Shown here piece after piece: positions 26,776-34,728 of a DNA stretch of 64,000 bases (the first letter of the stretch is position 1; each line of letters opens with the position of its first letter). The notes beneath the pieces were generated by a model that was given only the letters and a program-made list of their open reading frames with translations, did not search any database and was not told where the DNA came from. The position numbers were made by a program, and so were the translations under genes. Location of the stretch: assembly GCF_001552415.1 (NCBI RefSeq), contig NZ_BCRD01000004.1, positions 186,001-250,000 on the forward strand. The letters run 5' to 3'. Source of the stretch: Corynebacterium xerosis NBRC 16721 = ATCC 373 (GTDB lineage Bacteria > Actinomycetota > Actinomycetes > Mycobacteriales > Mycobacteriaceae).

Positions 26776-26967
26776 ATGACGAATGCCGAGAACGGGACGT
26801 TTCTGACGGTGGCCGAGGTCGCCGAGATCATGCGGGTGTCGAAGATGACCGTGTACCGCCTGGTCCACGCCGGCGAACTGCCCGCAGTTCGCGTCGGGCG
26901 TTCCTTCCGCGTGCACGAAAGCGCGGTCAAGACGTACCTGGATTCGTCCTTCTACGACGCCGGATAG
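26776..26967 (+). CDS. BldC/excisionase-type small DNA-binding protein
   Basis: 63 residues, almost entirely one MerR/excisionase-like winged helix-turn-helix: LTVAEVAEIMRVSKMTVYRL, then the wing ELPAVRVGRSFRVHESAV. Despite the excisionase name, this chromosomal gene behind proC is conserved across Actinobacteria (Rv0500A position; BldC in Streptomyces) and is a transcription regulator rather than a phage protein. GAAGGG precedes the ATG. A ~100-nt leader contains a CTGCAG-armed hairpin (about 26735-26754). Confidence 0.85.
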   Translation: MTNAENGTFLTVAEVAEIMRVSKMTVYRLVHAGELPAVRVGRSFRVHESAVKTYLDSSFYDAG

Positions 26968-27046
26968 TCGGACCCCGGGTCGTTCGACGCACGTCGCGCA
27001 CGGTGGCGGGCCCGGGGCCGTTTGACCCCGGCACCCGGCTCCCCGC

Positions 27047-27052
27047 TATGAT
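27047..27052 (+). promoter_or_regulatory. -10 box of the bS22 gene
   Basis: TATGAT with TTGACC 19 bp upstream (27022-27027). It gives a leader of about 115 nt containing GC-rich self-complementary blocks (CGACGCGCCCC near 27068 and GGGGCGACGCGTCG near 27117), which could be a regulatory structure. Confidence 0.5.
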
Positions 27053-27175
27053 TGACCCGATTGGCGCCCGACGCGCCCCATGCATCGCCCGCCGCTTGCC
27101 GCGGTGGTAGCGCCCGGGGCGACGCGTCGGTCGCGATAACCAGCACAGAAGTCAACGAATAGCGAGGTCGAGCCG

Positions 27176-27277
27176 ATGGGTTCCGTCATCAAGAAGCGCC
27201 GCAAGCGCATGTCGAAGAAGAAGCACCGCAAGATGCTCCGACGCACCCGAGTGCAGCGCCGGAAGCTCGGCAAGTAG
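27176..27277 (+). CDS. small ribosomal subunit protein bS22
   Basis: A 33-codon gene: [19 protein letters not shown], then [14 protein letters not shown]. It is over half Lys/Arg and has the AURKAIP1/COX24 signature. It is nearly identical to the actinobacterial 30S protein bS22 described from mycobacterial ribosome structures, and it occupies the Rv0500B position. GAGGTCG lies just upstream of the ATG. It is easy to miss because of its size. Confidence 0.92.
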   Translation: MGSVIKKRRKRMSKKKHRKMLRRTRVQRRKLGK

Positions 27278-27422
27278 GTCGTCGCGGCGGGTACTCCCGT
27301 CCCGAGGGCCCACAGCGCCCGTTCCACCTCGGTGGGGCGGGCGTTTCGCCGTTTCCGGGGGCGGTTTCGGAGCCTCGGTCCGGAAGCTTCGCCGTGCGGC
27401 GGTGGCCGCCGACCCGCCCCGG

Positions 27423-27428
27423 TATCGT
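27423..27428 (+). promoter_or_regulatory. -10 box of the acyltransferase gene
   Basis: TATCGT, 7 nt before ATG 27436; decides this start over an in-frame upstream candidate. Confidence 0.55.
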
Positions 27429-27435
27429 CGTGGGC

Positions 27436-28488
27436 ATGATCCCGGACCCCGACCTCGCGTTCGTCGAGGAGACGTGGTTCCCCGCCCTCGCGCCGCTCCA
27501 CGACCATTGGTTCCGCGTGGAATTGCACGGCAGGGACCGCATCCCCGCCGACGGCCCGGCGATGATCGTGGCCAACCATTCCGGCAATCTGCCGGCCGAC
27601 GCGATCATGGCGCAGTTGTCGCTGCACCGCGCGTCGGGGCGGTTGCTGCGGTTGTTGGCCGGCGACGTGGCGTTTTCGCTGCCGGTGGTGTCGGATCTGG
27701 CCGTGAAGGTCGGCGCGGTGCGGGCGAGCCGGGACGCCGCCGCGAATCTGCTGGGGGCCGGCGAGATGGTCGGCGTGTTCCCCGAGGGCTACCGCGGCCT
27801 GGGCAAGCCGTACACCCAGCGTTATCAGCTCCAGGCGTTCGGCCGCGGCGGTTTCGCGGCGACGGCCCTGCGCAACGGCGCCCCCATCGTGCCGGTGGCC
27901 ATCACGGGTGCGGAGGAGATCTATCCGCAGCTCGGTTCGGTGCTGCGCGGGTCGGCGCTGCTGGGTGCCGAGGGCATGAACGCCTCGAACATCGGCCGGG
28001 CGGAAGGCGCGGCGCCGATCGACGAGGCCCTGGAGTCCCTGGTGTGGGGCATGGCCGACGTGTTCGCCGAGGGGGCGTCGACGCCGCTGCGGGATCTGCC
28101 GGGGTGGGCGTTGGGGGCGGAGGGCGCGGCCGAGCGCAAGGCGCTGGTGGAGTTGATGCGCGACGTCGTGCTGTCCATCGCCCGTGGCCTGGGCATCCCG
28201 TACATTCCCACGACGCCGTTTTTCCCGTGGCTGGGTGCGGTGGGCGCGGTGCCGCTGCCGTCGAAGTGGCGCATCGACGTCCTCGATCCCATCGATCCGC
28301 GGGAGTGGGCCGAGGGCTACCGCGGGGAGTTCATGGAGGCCCCCGGGCCGGGCTCCGGGGCAGTGCCGTCCCCTGCTTCGCTTGACGACGACCCGGTGTC
28401 GATCCTGGGTTTGTCCGCAGAGGTCAAGGGGCGGATCCAGTCCCAGCTGCTGCGCAACCTGCGCAACCGGAAGAGCGCCTTCTATTAG
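27436..28488 (+). CDS. lysophospholipid/acylglycerol acyltransferase (PlsC-like fold)
   Basis: 350 residues. The acceptor motif is IVANHSGNLPADA (His and Asp of the HX-D catalytic pair, as in the LPLAT branch close to diacylglycerol acyltransferases), followed by VGVFPEGYRGLGKP (glycerol-phosphate-binding block) and NGAPIVPVAITGAEEIYP. It lacks a clear membrane helix and is probably peripheral. Position matches Rv0502. It could acylate a phospholipid or glycolipid of the envelope; substrate unknown. It converges on the HAD gene with a 21-bp gap. Confidence 0.85.
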   Translation: MIPDPDLAFVEETWFPALAPLHDHWFRVELHGRDRIPADGPAMIVANHSGNLPADAIMAQLSLHRASGRLLRLLAGDVAFSLPVVSDLAVKVGAVRASRDAAANLLGAGEMVGVFPEGYRGLGKPYTQRYQLQAFGRGGFAATALRNGAPIVPVAITGAEEIYPQLGSVLRGSALLGAEGMNASNIGRAEGAAPIDEALESLVWGMADVFAEGASTPLRDLPGWALGAEGAAERKALVELMRDVVLSIARGLGIPYIPTTPFFPWLGAVGAVPLPSKWRIDVLDPIDPREWAEGYRGEFMEAPGPGSGAVPSPASLDDDPVSILGLSAEVKGRIQSQLLRNLRNRKSAFY

Positions 28489-28509
28489 GGCCGCGCGTCC
28501 GTCTGCCGC

Positions 28510-29589
28510 TTACCGGGGCCGGTCTCGCCGGGACCGCAGCATCGTCCACGCCAGGTAGGCGCCGGCGGTGGCCGCGGACACGGACCCTGCGGCAACCGTC
28601 CACCGCGCGACGGTGAACACGTTGCGCCGCAGCCTGCGGTAGTCCCGGATCGACCACCCGCGCTCGGTGGCCACGCGGCGCAGCCGCCGGTCGGGGTTGA
28701 TGGCGACGGCGGTGCCGACCATGGACAGCATCGGGACGTCGTTGACGGAATCGGAGTAGGCCGCGCAGCGGGACAGGTCGAGGCCGGATGACGCCGCCAG
28801 CGCCGCCACCGCGTGCTTCTTGCCGGGGCCGTGGAGGATGTCGCCGACCAGGCGGCCGGTGAACACGCCGTCCTCGACTTCCGCGACGGTGCCCAATGCG
28901 CCCGTCAGGCCCAGCCTCTTCGCGATGACCTGCGCCAGCTGCACCGGCGCCGCCGTCACCAGCCACACCTCCTGGCCGGCCTGCAGATGCAGGTCCGCCA
29001 GCTCGCGGGTGCCGCCGTAGACGCGGTCGCCGATGATCTCGTCGAAGATCTCCTCGGCCATCTCCACCGTGTCGTCGACCCGGTGGCCCTTGACGAACGC
29101 CAGCGCCTGCTCGCGCGCTTCCGCGACGTCTTCGGGGTTTTCCGACCCGGAGACCCGGAACTTGATCTGCTTCCACAGCATCCCGGCGAGCTCGCCGCGG
29201 TCGAAGAACCCGCGCCGCGCCAGCCCCGCGCCGAAGAGGAAAATGGAGGCGCCCTGCACCAGGGTGTTGTCCACGTCGAAGAAGGCGGCGGCCCCGGCGT
29301 CCTGCGGGATGTCGGGGTGGGGCTCGGACAGGCGATCGATGCCGCCGGCCGCGTGGGAGGCGCCGTGCACGGACCGGAACCCGACGAGCAGTTCGTCCGA
29401 ATCGATGCCGTACAGCTCGCCCAGCGCGGCCAGCGCGGCGGCCTCTCCGGCGGCCCGCTGGGACTCCTGGTCCAGCGGGTGCAGCGCGACGGTTTCCAGG
29501 AAATGGCGGACGTTGCCGTGCGAGGGGATCAGTTCGGCCAAGATGTCGCCCGGCAACAGGGGCGGACGATCGGATCCTGGGTTGGGCAC
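28510..29589 (-). CDS. HAD-IB family phosphatase (SerB1-like), membrane-tailed
   Basis: 359 residues. HAD motif [14 protein letters not shown] (about 102-114; nucleophile Asp and +2 Asp), motif [10 protein letters not shown], motif III Lys in GPGKKHAV and motif [14 protein letters not shown] are all intact. An N-terminal ~95-residue extension ([20 protein letters not shown]) and a C-terminal helix ([19 protein letters not shown]) are extra to SerB. The mycobacterial neighbour is annotated SerB1, but a lipid-phosphate substrate such as phosphatidylglycerol phosphate is equally possible given the membrane tail and the adjacent acyltransferase. GTG start. Confidence 0.85.
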   Translation of the reverse strand: MPNPGSDRPPLLPGDILAELIPSHGNVRHFLETVALHPLDQESQRAAGEAAALAALGELYGIDSDELLVGFRSVHGASHAAGGIDRLSEPHPDIPQDAGAAAFFDVDNTLVQGASIFLFGAGLARRGFFDRGELAGMLWKQIKFRVSGSENPEDVAEAREQALAFVKGHRVDDTVEMAEEIFDEIIGDRVYGGTRELADLHLQAGQEVWLVTAAPVQLAQVIAKRLGLTGALGTVAEVEDGVFTGRLVGDILHGPGKKHAVAALAASSGLDLSRCAAYSDSVNDVPMLSMVGTAVAINPDRRLRRVATERGWSIRDYRRLRRNVFTVARWTVAAGSVSAATAGAYLAWTMLRSRRDRPR

Positions 29590-29601
29590 GGGCCTGTCCT
29601 A

Positions 29602-29673
29602 GTGGTGTTCGGTGAGTTCGGGTACTTCGGGTACGTCGGGTGATTCGGGTACTTCAGATGCTTCAGATGCGCC
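29602..29673. repeat. 9-bp degenerate tandem repeat between HAD and glutaredoxin genes
   Basis: Eight consecutive 9-mers related to GGGTACTTC (GGTGAGTTC, GGGTACTTC, GGGTACGTC, GGGTGATTC, GGGTACTTC, AGATGCTTC ...) fill the upstream region of both divergent genes. A TATGCT box near 29750 may serve the plus-strand gene. Confidence 0.85.
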
Positions 29674-29820
29674 GCGCAGCTCGGGATCTGCGGCCGGTCG
29701 AGCCCGGCGATCGGCCCCCGCGGTGGTTCGTCCGGGTGCCCGTTCATCGTATGCTGCCTTCGACCGCGCCGCCGGGGAGAACGGCCGGGACGCCACCGAA
29801 CAACGAAAAGGGGAACCGCG

Positions 29821-30057
29821 ATGTCCGTCGTCACGCTCATGACCCGCGCAACCTGCGGCTCCTGCGCCCGCGTGGAGGCTCAGATCCGCCCCATCGCCGC
29901 GCGATTCGGCGCGGAGGTGGAGATCGTCGACGTCGATGCCGGAGACGGTTCGGACGCGGTGGAGTTCGGCGACCGGGTGCCGGTGGTGCTCGTCGACGGC
30001 GAGGAGATCGCCTGCTGGGAGATCGACGACGAGGATCTCATCGACGCCCTGCGCTGA
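29821..30057 (+). CDS. glutaredoxin-like thiol protein
   Basis: 78 residues, thioredoxin fold with redox pair CGSC (residues 12-15), the cis-Pro motif RVPVVLVDG and a C-terminal helix. This is the DUF836/Rv0508-type protein in front of hemA. GGGG-AACCGCG precedes the ATG. In organisms with mycothiol it may act as a small disulfide reductase; a link to heme synthesis is suggested only by position. Confidence 0.88.
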   Translation: MSVVTLMTRATCGSCARVEAQIRPIAARFGAEVEIVDVDAGDGSDAVEFGDRVPVVLVDGEEIACWEIDDEDLIDALR

Positions 30058-30441
30058 GCCGCCGGGCGCCCGGATAGGGGTGGGGGCATCGACCCCCGCT
30101 TCCCCCGGGTGGGCGGCGAATAAGCGCCCCGCATGGGCGTGATCGGGGCTTCATGGGGGATGCGCGCGTTTGTGGAATATCCCCGCCACGGTCTACCGTT
30201 GTTGAAAATGAGCCCACGGCCGGGGGCAGGGCGCACAACGCCTGTCCTGAGCCTAAGGCACGGTGGATCTGGCACCCGCACCGGGGTCGGCGCTCGGCGT
30301 CGGCGCCCCGGTTCGCGCCGTTTTCACCTCGATCCAGATCCGCGTTGCTACGGCGAGGGCCGTCGGGACCCCGCGGAAATCGAGATCCGGCCGCCGATTC
30401 GGACGCCGGATGGAGGAGGAACGGATAGCGGTGGTTATGCC
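30058..30441 (+). promoter_or_regulatory. hemA upstream region, no gene
   Basis: 384 bp without a supported gene. A TACCGT box near 30193 with TTGTGG about 17 bp upstream is a plausible promoter, which would leave a ~240-nt leader. GC-rich hairpins can form at about 30080-30100 (GGGGG/CCCCC) and about 30282-30316 (CGGGG/CCCCG). The hemA frame stays open through this stretch, but its translation is low complexity. I see no clear operator. Confidence 0.4.
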
Positions 30442-31857
30442 GTGAGTGTGCTGCTCGTCGGGATGTCGCACCGGTCCGCCCCAGTGTCCATGCTGGAGCG
30501 CGTGTCCGTGGCCGATACGGACCAGCCCAAGACCCTCGCCCGCCTCCTCTCCGAGGACGCGGTCTCCGAGGCGATGCTGGTCTCCACCTGCAACCGCGTC
30601 GAGTACTACGTCGCCGCCCGCGGCTTCCACGCCGGTTTGTCGGCGGTGGTCCGCGAAATAGTCGACCGCTCCGGTCTCGACGTCGACGAACTGACGCCCC
30701 ACCTCTACGTCCGCTACGCCGAGGGCGCCGCCGAGCACATGCTGTCGGTGGCGTCGGGCCTGGATTCGATGGTCCTCGGCGAACAGCAGATCATCGGGCA
30801 GATCCGCACCGCCTATCAGGAGGCGGACGAGCACGGCGCCGTCGGGCGAACCCTCCACGACCTCGCCCAGCGTTCGCTGCACACCGGCAAGCGCGTCCAC
30901 ACCGAGACCGGCATCGACGAGGCGGGCGCCTCCATGGTCTCCGTCGCCGTCGACGAGGCCATCCGCGCCATCAACCCCGACTACCAGCCGGGCGACGCCG
31001 ACGGCCTGGCCGGGCGCAACGCACTGATCCTCGGCGCCGGCGCCATGAGCTCGCTGGCCGCCACTCACCTGGGCCGCGCCGGCGTTTCCCACATCACCGT
31101 GGCCAACCGCACCGTCGACCGCGCGGAGAACCTCGCCGCGCATTCCATCGAGGCCGGCATCCCCGCCCGCGCCATCGCGCTCGACGACTTCCGCGACATC
31201 CTCGCCGACGTCGACATCCTGGTAACCGCCACCGGCGCCATGAGCCCCGTGGTGCTGGCCGACGACGTCCGCGACGCCGGCCCGCTGGCCATCGCCGACC
31301 TGTCCATGCCCCGCGACGTCGAGGAAGGCGTCGGCGAACTGCAGGGCATCGCGCTGTTCGACATCGAGCACCTGCAGATGACGTCCACCCGCGAGCTGGG
31401 CCGAGACGACGAAACCGCCGCCCGCGCCATCGTCGACCAGGAACTCGACGGCTACCTGCAGGCGCAGCGCGCCCTGGAGGTCGCCCCGACGGTCAAGGCC
31501 CTGCGCGAGCGCGCCTCGGAAGTCGTCTCGGCCGAGCTGCTGCGCCTGGAGGCCAAGACCCCGGGCCTCACCGACCGTGAGCGGCAGGAGGTCGGACGCA
31601 CCGTGCGACGGGTCGTCGACAAGCTGCTGCACGTGCCCACCGTTCAGGTGAAGAAGCTGTCGGGCGAGCCCGGCGGCACGTCCTACGCGCAGGCGCTGCA
31701 GCGCCTGTTCGACCTGCCGCTGTCGACGCCCCAGGCGTTGTACGCGGACACCGAAATCCCCGCCGACCTGATGGTCGGCAACCGCATGGGCCGCATGAGC
31801 GGCCCGGCCGACATCGAGGGCATTCTGCGACCCGGAACCGGAGGAAACCGTGGCTGA
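30442..31857 (+). CDS. hemA: glutamyl-tRNA reductase
   Basis: HemA (471 residues) reduces glutamyl-tRNA to glutamate-1-semialdehyde with NADPH, the first committed step of heme synthesis. The nucleophilic Cys is in VSTCNRVEYY; tRNA/substrate motifs GMSHRSAPV, GLDSMVLGEQQIIGQI; the NADPH domain has LILGAGAMSSLAATHL; the C-terminal dimerisation helices follow. GTG at 30442 starts the usual sequence (SVLLVGMSHRSAP). Overlaps hemC by 8 bp, so hemA-hemC are coupled. Confidence 0.95.
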   Translation: MSVLLVGMSHRSAPVSMLERVSVADTDQPKTLARLLSEDAVSEAMLVSTCNRVEYYVAARGFHAGLSAVVREIVDRSGLDVDELTPHLYVRYAEGAAEHMLSVASGLDSMVLGEQQIIGQIRTAYQEADEHGAVGRTLHDLAQRSLHTGKRVHTETGIDEAGASMVSVAVDEAIRAINPDYQPGDADGLAGRNALILGAGAMSSLAATHLGRAGVSHITVANRTVDRAENLAAHSIEAGIPARAIALDDFRDILADVDILVTATGAMSPVVLADDVRDAGPLAIADLSMPRDVEEGVGELQGIALFDIEHLQMTSTRELGRDDETAARAIVDQELDGYLQAQRALEVAPTVKALRERASEVVSAELLRLEAKTPGLTDRERQEVGRTVRRVVDKLLHVPTVQVKKLSGEPGGTSYAQALQRLFDLPLSTPQALYADTEIPADLMVGNRMGRMSGPADIEGILRPGTGGNRG

Positions 31858-32848
31858 CAACGACATCCAGGGCAGCAACGTCCATGGCAACGAGATCCAG
31901 GGCGACGGTTCGCCGGCCGGCGTGGCCGGGGACGACCGCCCGGTGATCCGCATCGGCACCCGCGGCTCCGAGCTGGCCACCACCCAGGCCGGCCACGTGC
32001 GAGACGCGCTGATCCGCATGGGCCACGAGGCCGAGCTGGTGATCGTCAAGACCGAGGGCGACGCCAACCGCCATGACCCGGTCGAGAAGATCGGCATCGG
32101 CGTGTTCACCCAGGCGCTGCGCCACGCGCTGCGCGAGGACGTCTGCGACATCGCCGTGCACTCCTTCAAGGACCTGCCCACCGCGCCGGAGGAGGACCTG
32201 GTCCTCGCCGCCGTGCCGCAGCGCGTCGACCCGCGCGAGGTGCTGGTCTCCCGCGGCAACGTGCCGCTGGCCGAGCTGCCCGAGGGCGCGAAGGTGGGCA
32301 CCTCCGCCCCGCGCCGCGTGTCCCAGCTGCGCTCCGTGCGCCCCGACCTGGACATCCGCCCGCTGCGCGGCAACATCGAGACCCGCATGGGCCGCGTCGA
32401 GGACGACCTCGACGCCGTCGTGCTGGCCCGCGCGGGACTGGACCGCACCGGCCGCCTCGACCGCGCCGCCGAATCGCTCGACGTCGACGTGCTCATGCCC
32501 GCGCCCGCCCAGGGCGCGCTGGCCGTCGAGTGCCGCGCCGCCGACAAGCGCCTGGCGCTGATCGTCGGCCGCCTGGACGACGCCGCGTCCCGCGCCCGCG
32601 CCACCGCCGAACGCACCATCCTGTCGGTGCTGCAGGCCGGCTGCACCGCCCCGGTCGCCGCCCACTCGGAGATCGGCGAGGACGGCCAGCTGGAGCTGAC
32701 CGCCGGCGTGTTCGCGCTGGACGGCTCGCGCCGCCTGGTCGAGTCCGCCGCCGGTGACCCCGCCGACGCCGAGGACATCGGCCGCAGCGTCGCCGAGCGC
32801 CTGCTGGAGCAGGGCGCCCACGACGTCATGGGGGACACCCTCCGTTGA
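31850..32848 (+). CDS. hemC: porphobilinogen deaminase (hydroxymethylbilane synthase)
   Basis: HemC (332 residues, GTG start) condenses four porphobilinogens. IRIGTRGSELATTQ opens the conserved core; HSFKDLPT, RRVSQL and GNIETRMG are typical; the dipyrromethane cofactor Cys is in LQAGCTAPVAAH. The first ~30 residues (DNDIQGSNVHGNEIQGDGSP) are a non-conserved leader, so a later start is possible, although the overlap with hemA supports this one. Confidence 0.94.
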   Translation: MADNDIQGSNVHGNEIQGDGSPAGVAGDDRPVIRIGTRGSELATTQAGHVRDALIRMGHEAELVIVKTEGDANRHDPVEKIGIGVFTQALRHALREDVCDIAVHSFKDLPTAPEEDLVLAAVPQRVDPREVLVSRGNVPLAELPEGAKVGTSAPRRVSQLRSVRPDLDIRPLRGNIETRMGRVEDDLDAVVLARAGLDRTGRLDRAAESLDVDVLMPAPAQGALAVECRAADKRLALIVGRLDDAASRARATAERTILSVLQAGCTAPVAAHSEIGEDGQLELTAGVFALDGSRRLVESAAGDPADAEDIGRSVAERLLEQGAHDVMGDTLR

Positions 32849-32937
32849 CCCCCGGGGATCCCGGCGCCTCCCGCGCGCCGGCGTCCCCGCCTCCGTTCCC
32901 GCCCCGATTCACCGAGAAGAAAAGCAACTCCACCACG

Positions 32938-34659
32938 ATGAGCACCCCCCGCACGACGCCCGCCGGACGCATCCTGTTCGTCGGCGCAGGCCCGGGCAAC
33001 CCGGATCTGCTGACGCTGCGCGCCCGCGAAGTCCTCGCCGGCACGTCCGTCGCCTACGTCGACCCGGACGTCATGCCGGGCGTACGCGAACTCGTCGCCG
33101 CTGATCTCCCGGTCCCGGAGGAGGTCCTGCGCGCCGCCGAGGAAGAGTACGAGCGCCTGTGCGCCGACGCCAAGGCCTCGGGGTCGCGCCGCAAGCCGCA
33201 GCGCCCCGCGCCGCCGACCGCCGCCGACATCCGCGAGCCCGTCGGGGACGCCACGGAGATGAGCCGTCTGCTCGTCGCCGAGGCCCGCCGCGGCCACGAC
33301 GTCGTGCGCCTGGTTGCGGGAAACCCGCTGACCAGCGATGACGTGCTGGCCGAGATCAACGCCGTGTCACGCAACAACATCGAGTTCCAGATCGTGCCGG
33401 GCATGTCCGTGCCGTCGACGGTCCCGGCGTTCGCCGGCATCGCCCTGGGCTCGACGTACACCGAAACCGACCTCGGCCGCGCCGACGTCGACTGGGACGA
33501 GCTGGCCGCCGCGCCGCAGCCGCTGGTGCTGCAGGCCGTCGAGGACGATCTGGCGGCCATCGCCAAGGAGCTCTCCGATCGCGGCCTGCCGGATTCGCTG
33601 CCGACGTCGGTGACGGTGCACGGCACCACCCGCCTGCAGCGCACCTACGACGTCACGCTGGGCACGCTGGCCCAGCTCTCCGGTGATCTGTCCGGCCCCT
33701 TGGTGGTCACGCTGGGCAAGGGCGTCGACAAGCGCTCGAAGTACAGCTGGTGGGAAAACCGCGCGCTCTACGGCTGGAACGTGCTGGTGCCGCGCGCGAA
33801 GGGCCAGGCCGGCCCGATGCGCACCCGCCTGGCCGCCCATGGCGCCATCCCGATCGAGGTGCCGACGATCTCCATCGAGCCGCCGCGCAGCCCCGCGCAG
33901 ATGGAACGCGCGGTCAAGGGCCTGGTCGACGGCCGGTACCAGTGGGTGGTGTTCACCTCCGTCAACGCCGTCAACGCGGTGTGGGACAAGTTCACCGAGT
34001 TCGGCCTGGACGCGCGTTCGTTCGCGGGCGTGCGCATCGCCGCGGTGGGCCACAAGACCGCCACCGCCATCCGCGAGTTGGGCATCACCCCCGAGCTGCT
34101 TCCCGACGAGGCCCGCCAGAACGCCGCCGGCGTCGTCGAGGTCTTCCCCGAATTCATCGAGGGCATGGACCCCGTCAACCGGGTGCTGCTGCCGCGCGCC
34201 GACATCGGCACCGACGTCCTCGTCGACGGCCTCATCGACCTGGGTTGGGAGGTCGACGACGTCACCGCCTACCGCACCGTCCGCGCCGCCCCGCCGAGCG
34301 CCGAGATCCGCGACATGATCAAGACCGGCGGGTTCGACGCGGTCTGCTTCACGTCCGGCTCGACGGTGAAGAACCTGGTCGGCATCGCCGGCAAGCCGCA
34401 CGCCCGCACGATCATCGCGTGCATCGGTCCGATGGCCGCCGCGACCGCCCGCGAGTACGGGCTGCGCGTCGACGTCATGCCGGAGCGCGCGGGCATCACT
34501 GATCTGGTCGATGCACTGGCCGACCACGTCGCCGCGCTGCGAGCCGCCGGCCAGCTGCCGCCGCCGCGCAAGAAGCGCCGCAAGCGCGCCGCCGACGACA
34601 AGCCGGCGGGGGTCGCCGCCGAGTCGCTTTCCGACGCATCGGCCGAGCCCGCGGAGTAG
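32938..34659 (+). CDS. hemD: uroporphyrinogen-III synthase fused to an altered SUMT-like domain
   Basis: 573 residues. The C-terminal part (about 285-530: GWNVLVPRAKGQAG, VVFTSVNAVNAVW, VLLPRADIGTDVL, VCFTSGSTVKNL) is uroporphyrinogen-III synthase, which closes the macrocycle. The N-terminal ~250 residues are a SUMT (CysG-A) fold starting LFVGAGPGNPDLLTLRA. The SUMT motif GGDPxxFGRG reads AGNPLTSDD, and the GITS-A-P block reads GMSVPSTVPAFAGI, so methyltransferase activity (a siroheme/B12 branch) is doubtful. A basic tail KKRRKRAADDK ends it. ATG at 32938 chosen; an upstream in-frame TTG at 32845 would add a Pro-rich leader. Confidence 0.88.
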   Translation: MSTPRTTPAGRILFVGAGPGNPDLLTLRAREVLAGTSVAYVDPDVMPGVRELVAADLPVPEEVLRAAEEEYERLCADAKASGSRRKPQRPAPPTAADIREPVGDATEMSRLLVAEARRGHDVVRLVAGNPLTSDDVLAEINAVSRNNIEFQIVPGMSVPSTVPAFAGIALGSTYTETDLGRADVDWDELAAAPQPLVLQAVEDDLAAIAKELSDRGLPDSLPTSVTVHGTTRLQRTYDVTLGTLAQLSGDLSGPLVVTLGKGVDKRSKYSWWENRALYGWNVLVPRAKGQAGPMRTRLAAHGAIPIEVPTISIEPPRSPAQMERAVKGLVDGRYQWVVFTSVNAVNAVWDKFTEFGLDARSFAGVRIAAVGHKTATAIRELGITPELLPDEARQNAAGVVEVFPEFIEGMDPVNRVLLPRADIGTDVLVDGLIDLGWEVDDVTAYRTVRAAPPSAEIRDMIKTGGFDAVCFTSGSTVKNLVGIAGKPHARTIIACIGPMAAATAREYGLRVDVMPERAGITDLVDALADHVAALRAAGQLPPPRKKRRKRAADDKPAGVAAESLSDASAEPAE

Positions 34660-34716
34660 CGCCCCGGGGCCGGGCGGCGAGCCCGACCCCGGTGCCCGTT
34701 TCGGGGCGGGCGACCG

Positions 34717-34722
34717 TACCCT
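34717..34722 (+). promoter_or_regulatory. possible internal -10 box of hemB
   Basis: TACCCT 6 nt before the hemB ATG; would let hemB and the membrane genes be transcribed apart from hemACD. Confidence 0.4.
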
Positions 34723-34728
34723 GGGGGC

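Noticed and set aside
26776..26967. Prophage excisionase marking an integrated element
   Set aside because: The gene is the conserved chromosomal BldC-type regulator in the proC-bS22 interval; no integrase or attachment site nearby.
29612..29842. Ser/Gly/Thr-rich 76-codon frame over the 9-bp repeats
   Set aside because: It is the translation of a tandem repeat and runs into the glutaredoxin gene; no start signal.
30253..33297. Very long open frame on the minus strand opposite hemA-hemC (over 1000 codons)
   Set aside because: Antisense shadow of GC-rich coding DNA; composition is Ala/Arg/Gly/Val-rich without domains, and hemA/hemC on the plus strand are unambiguous.
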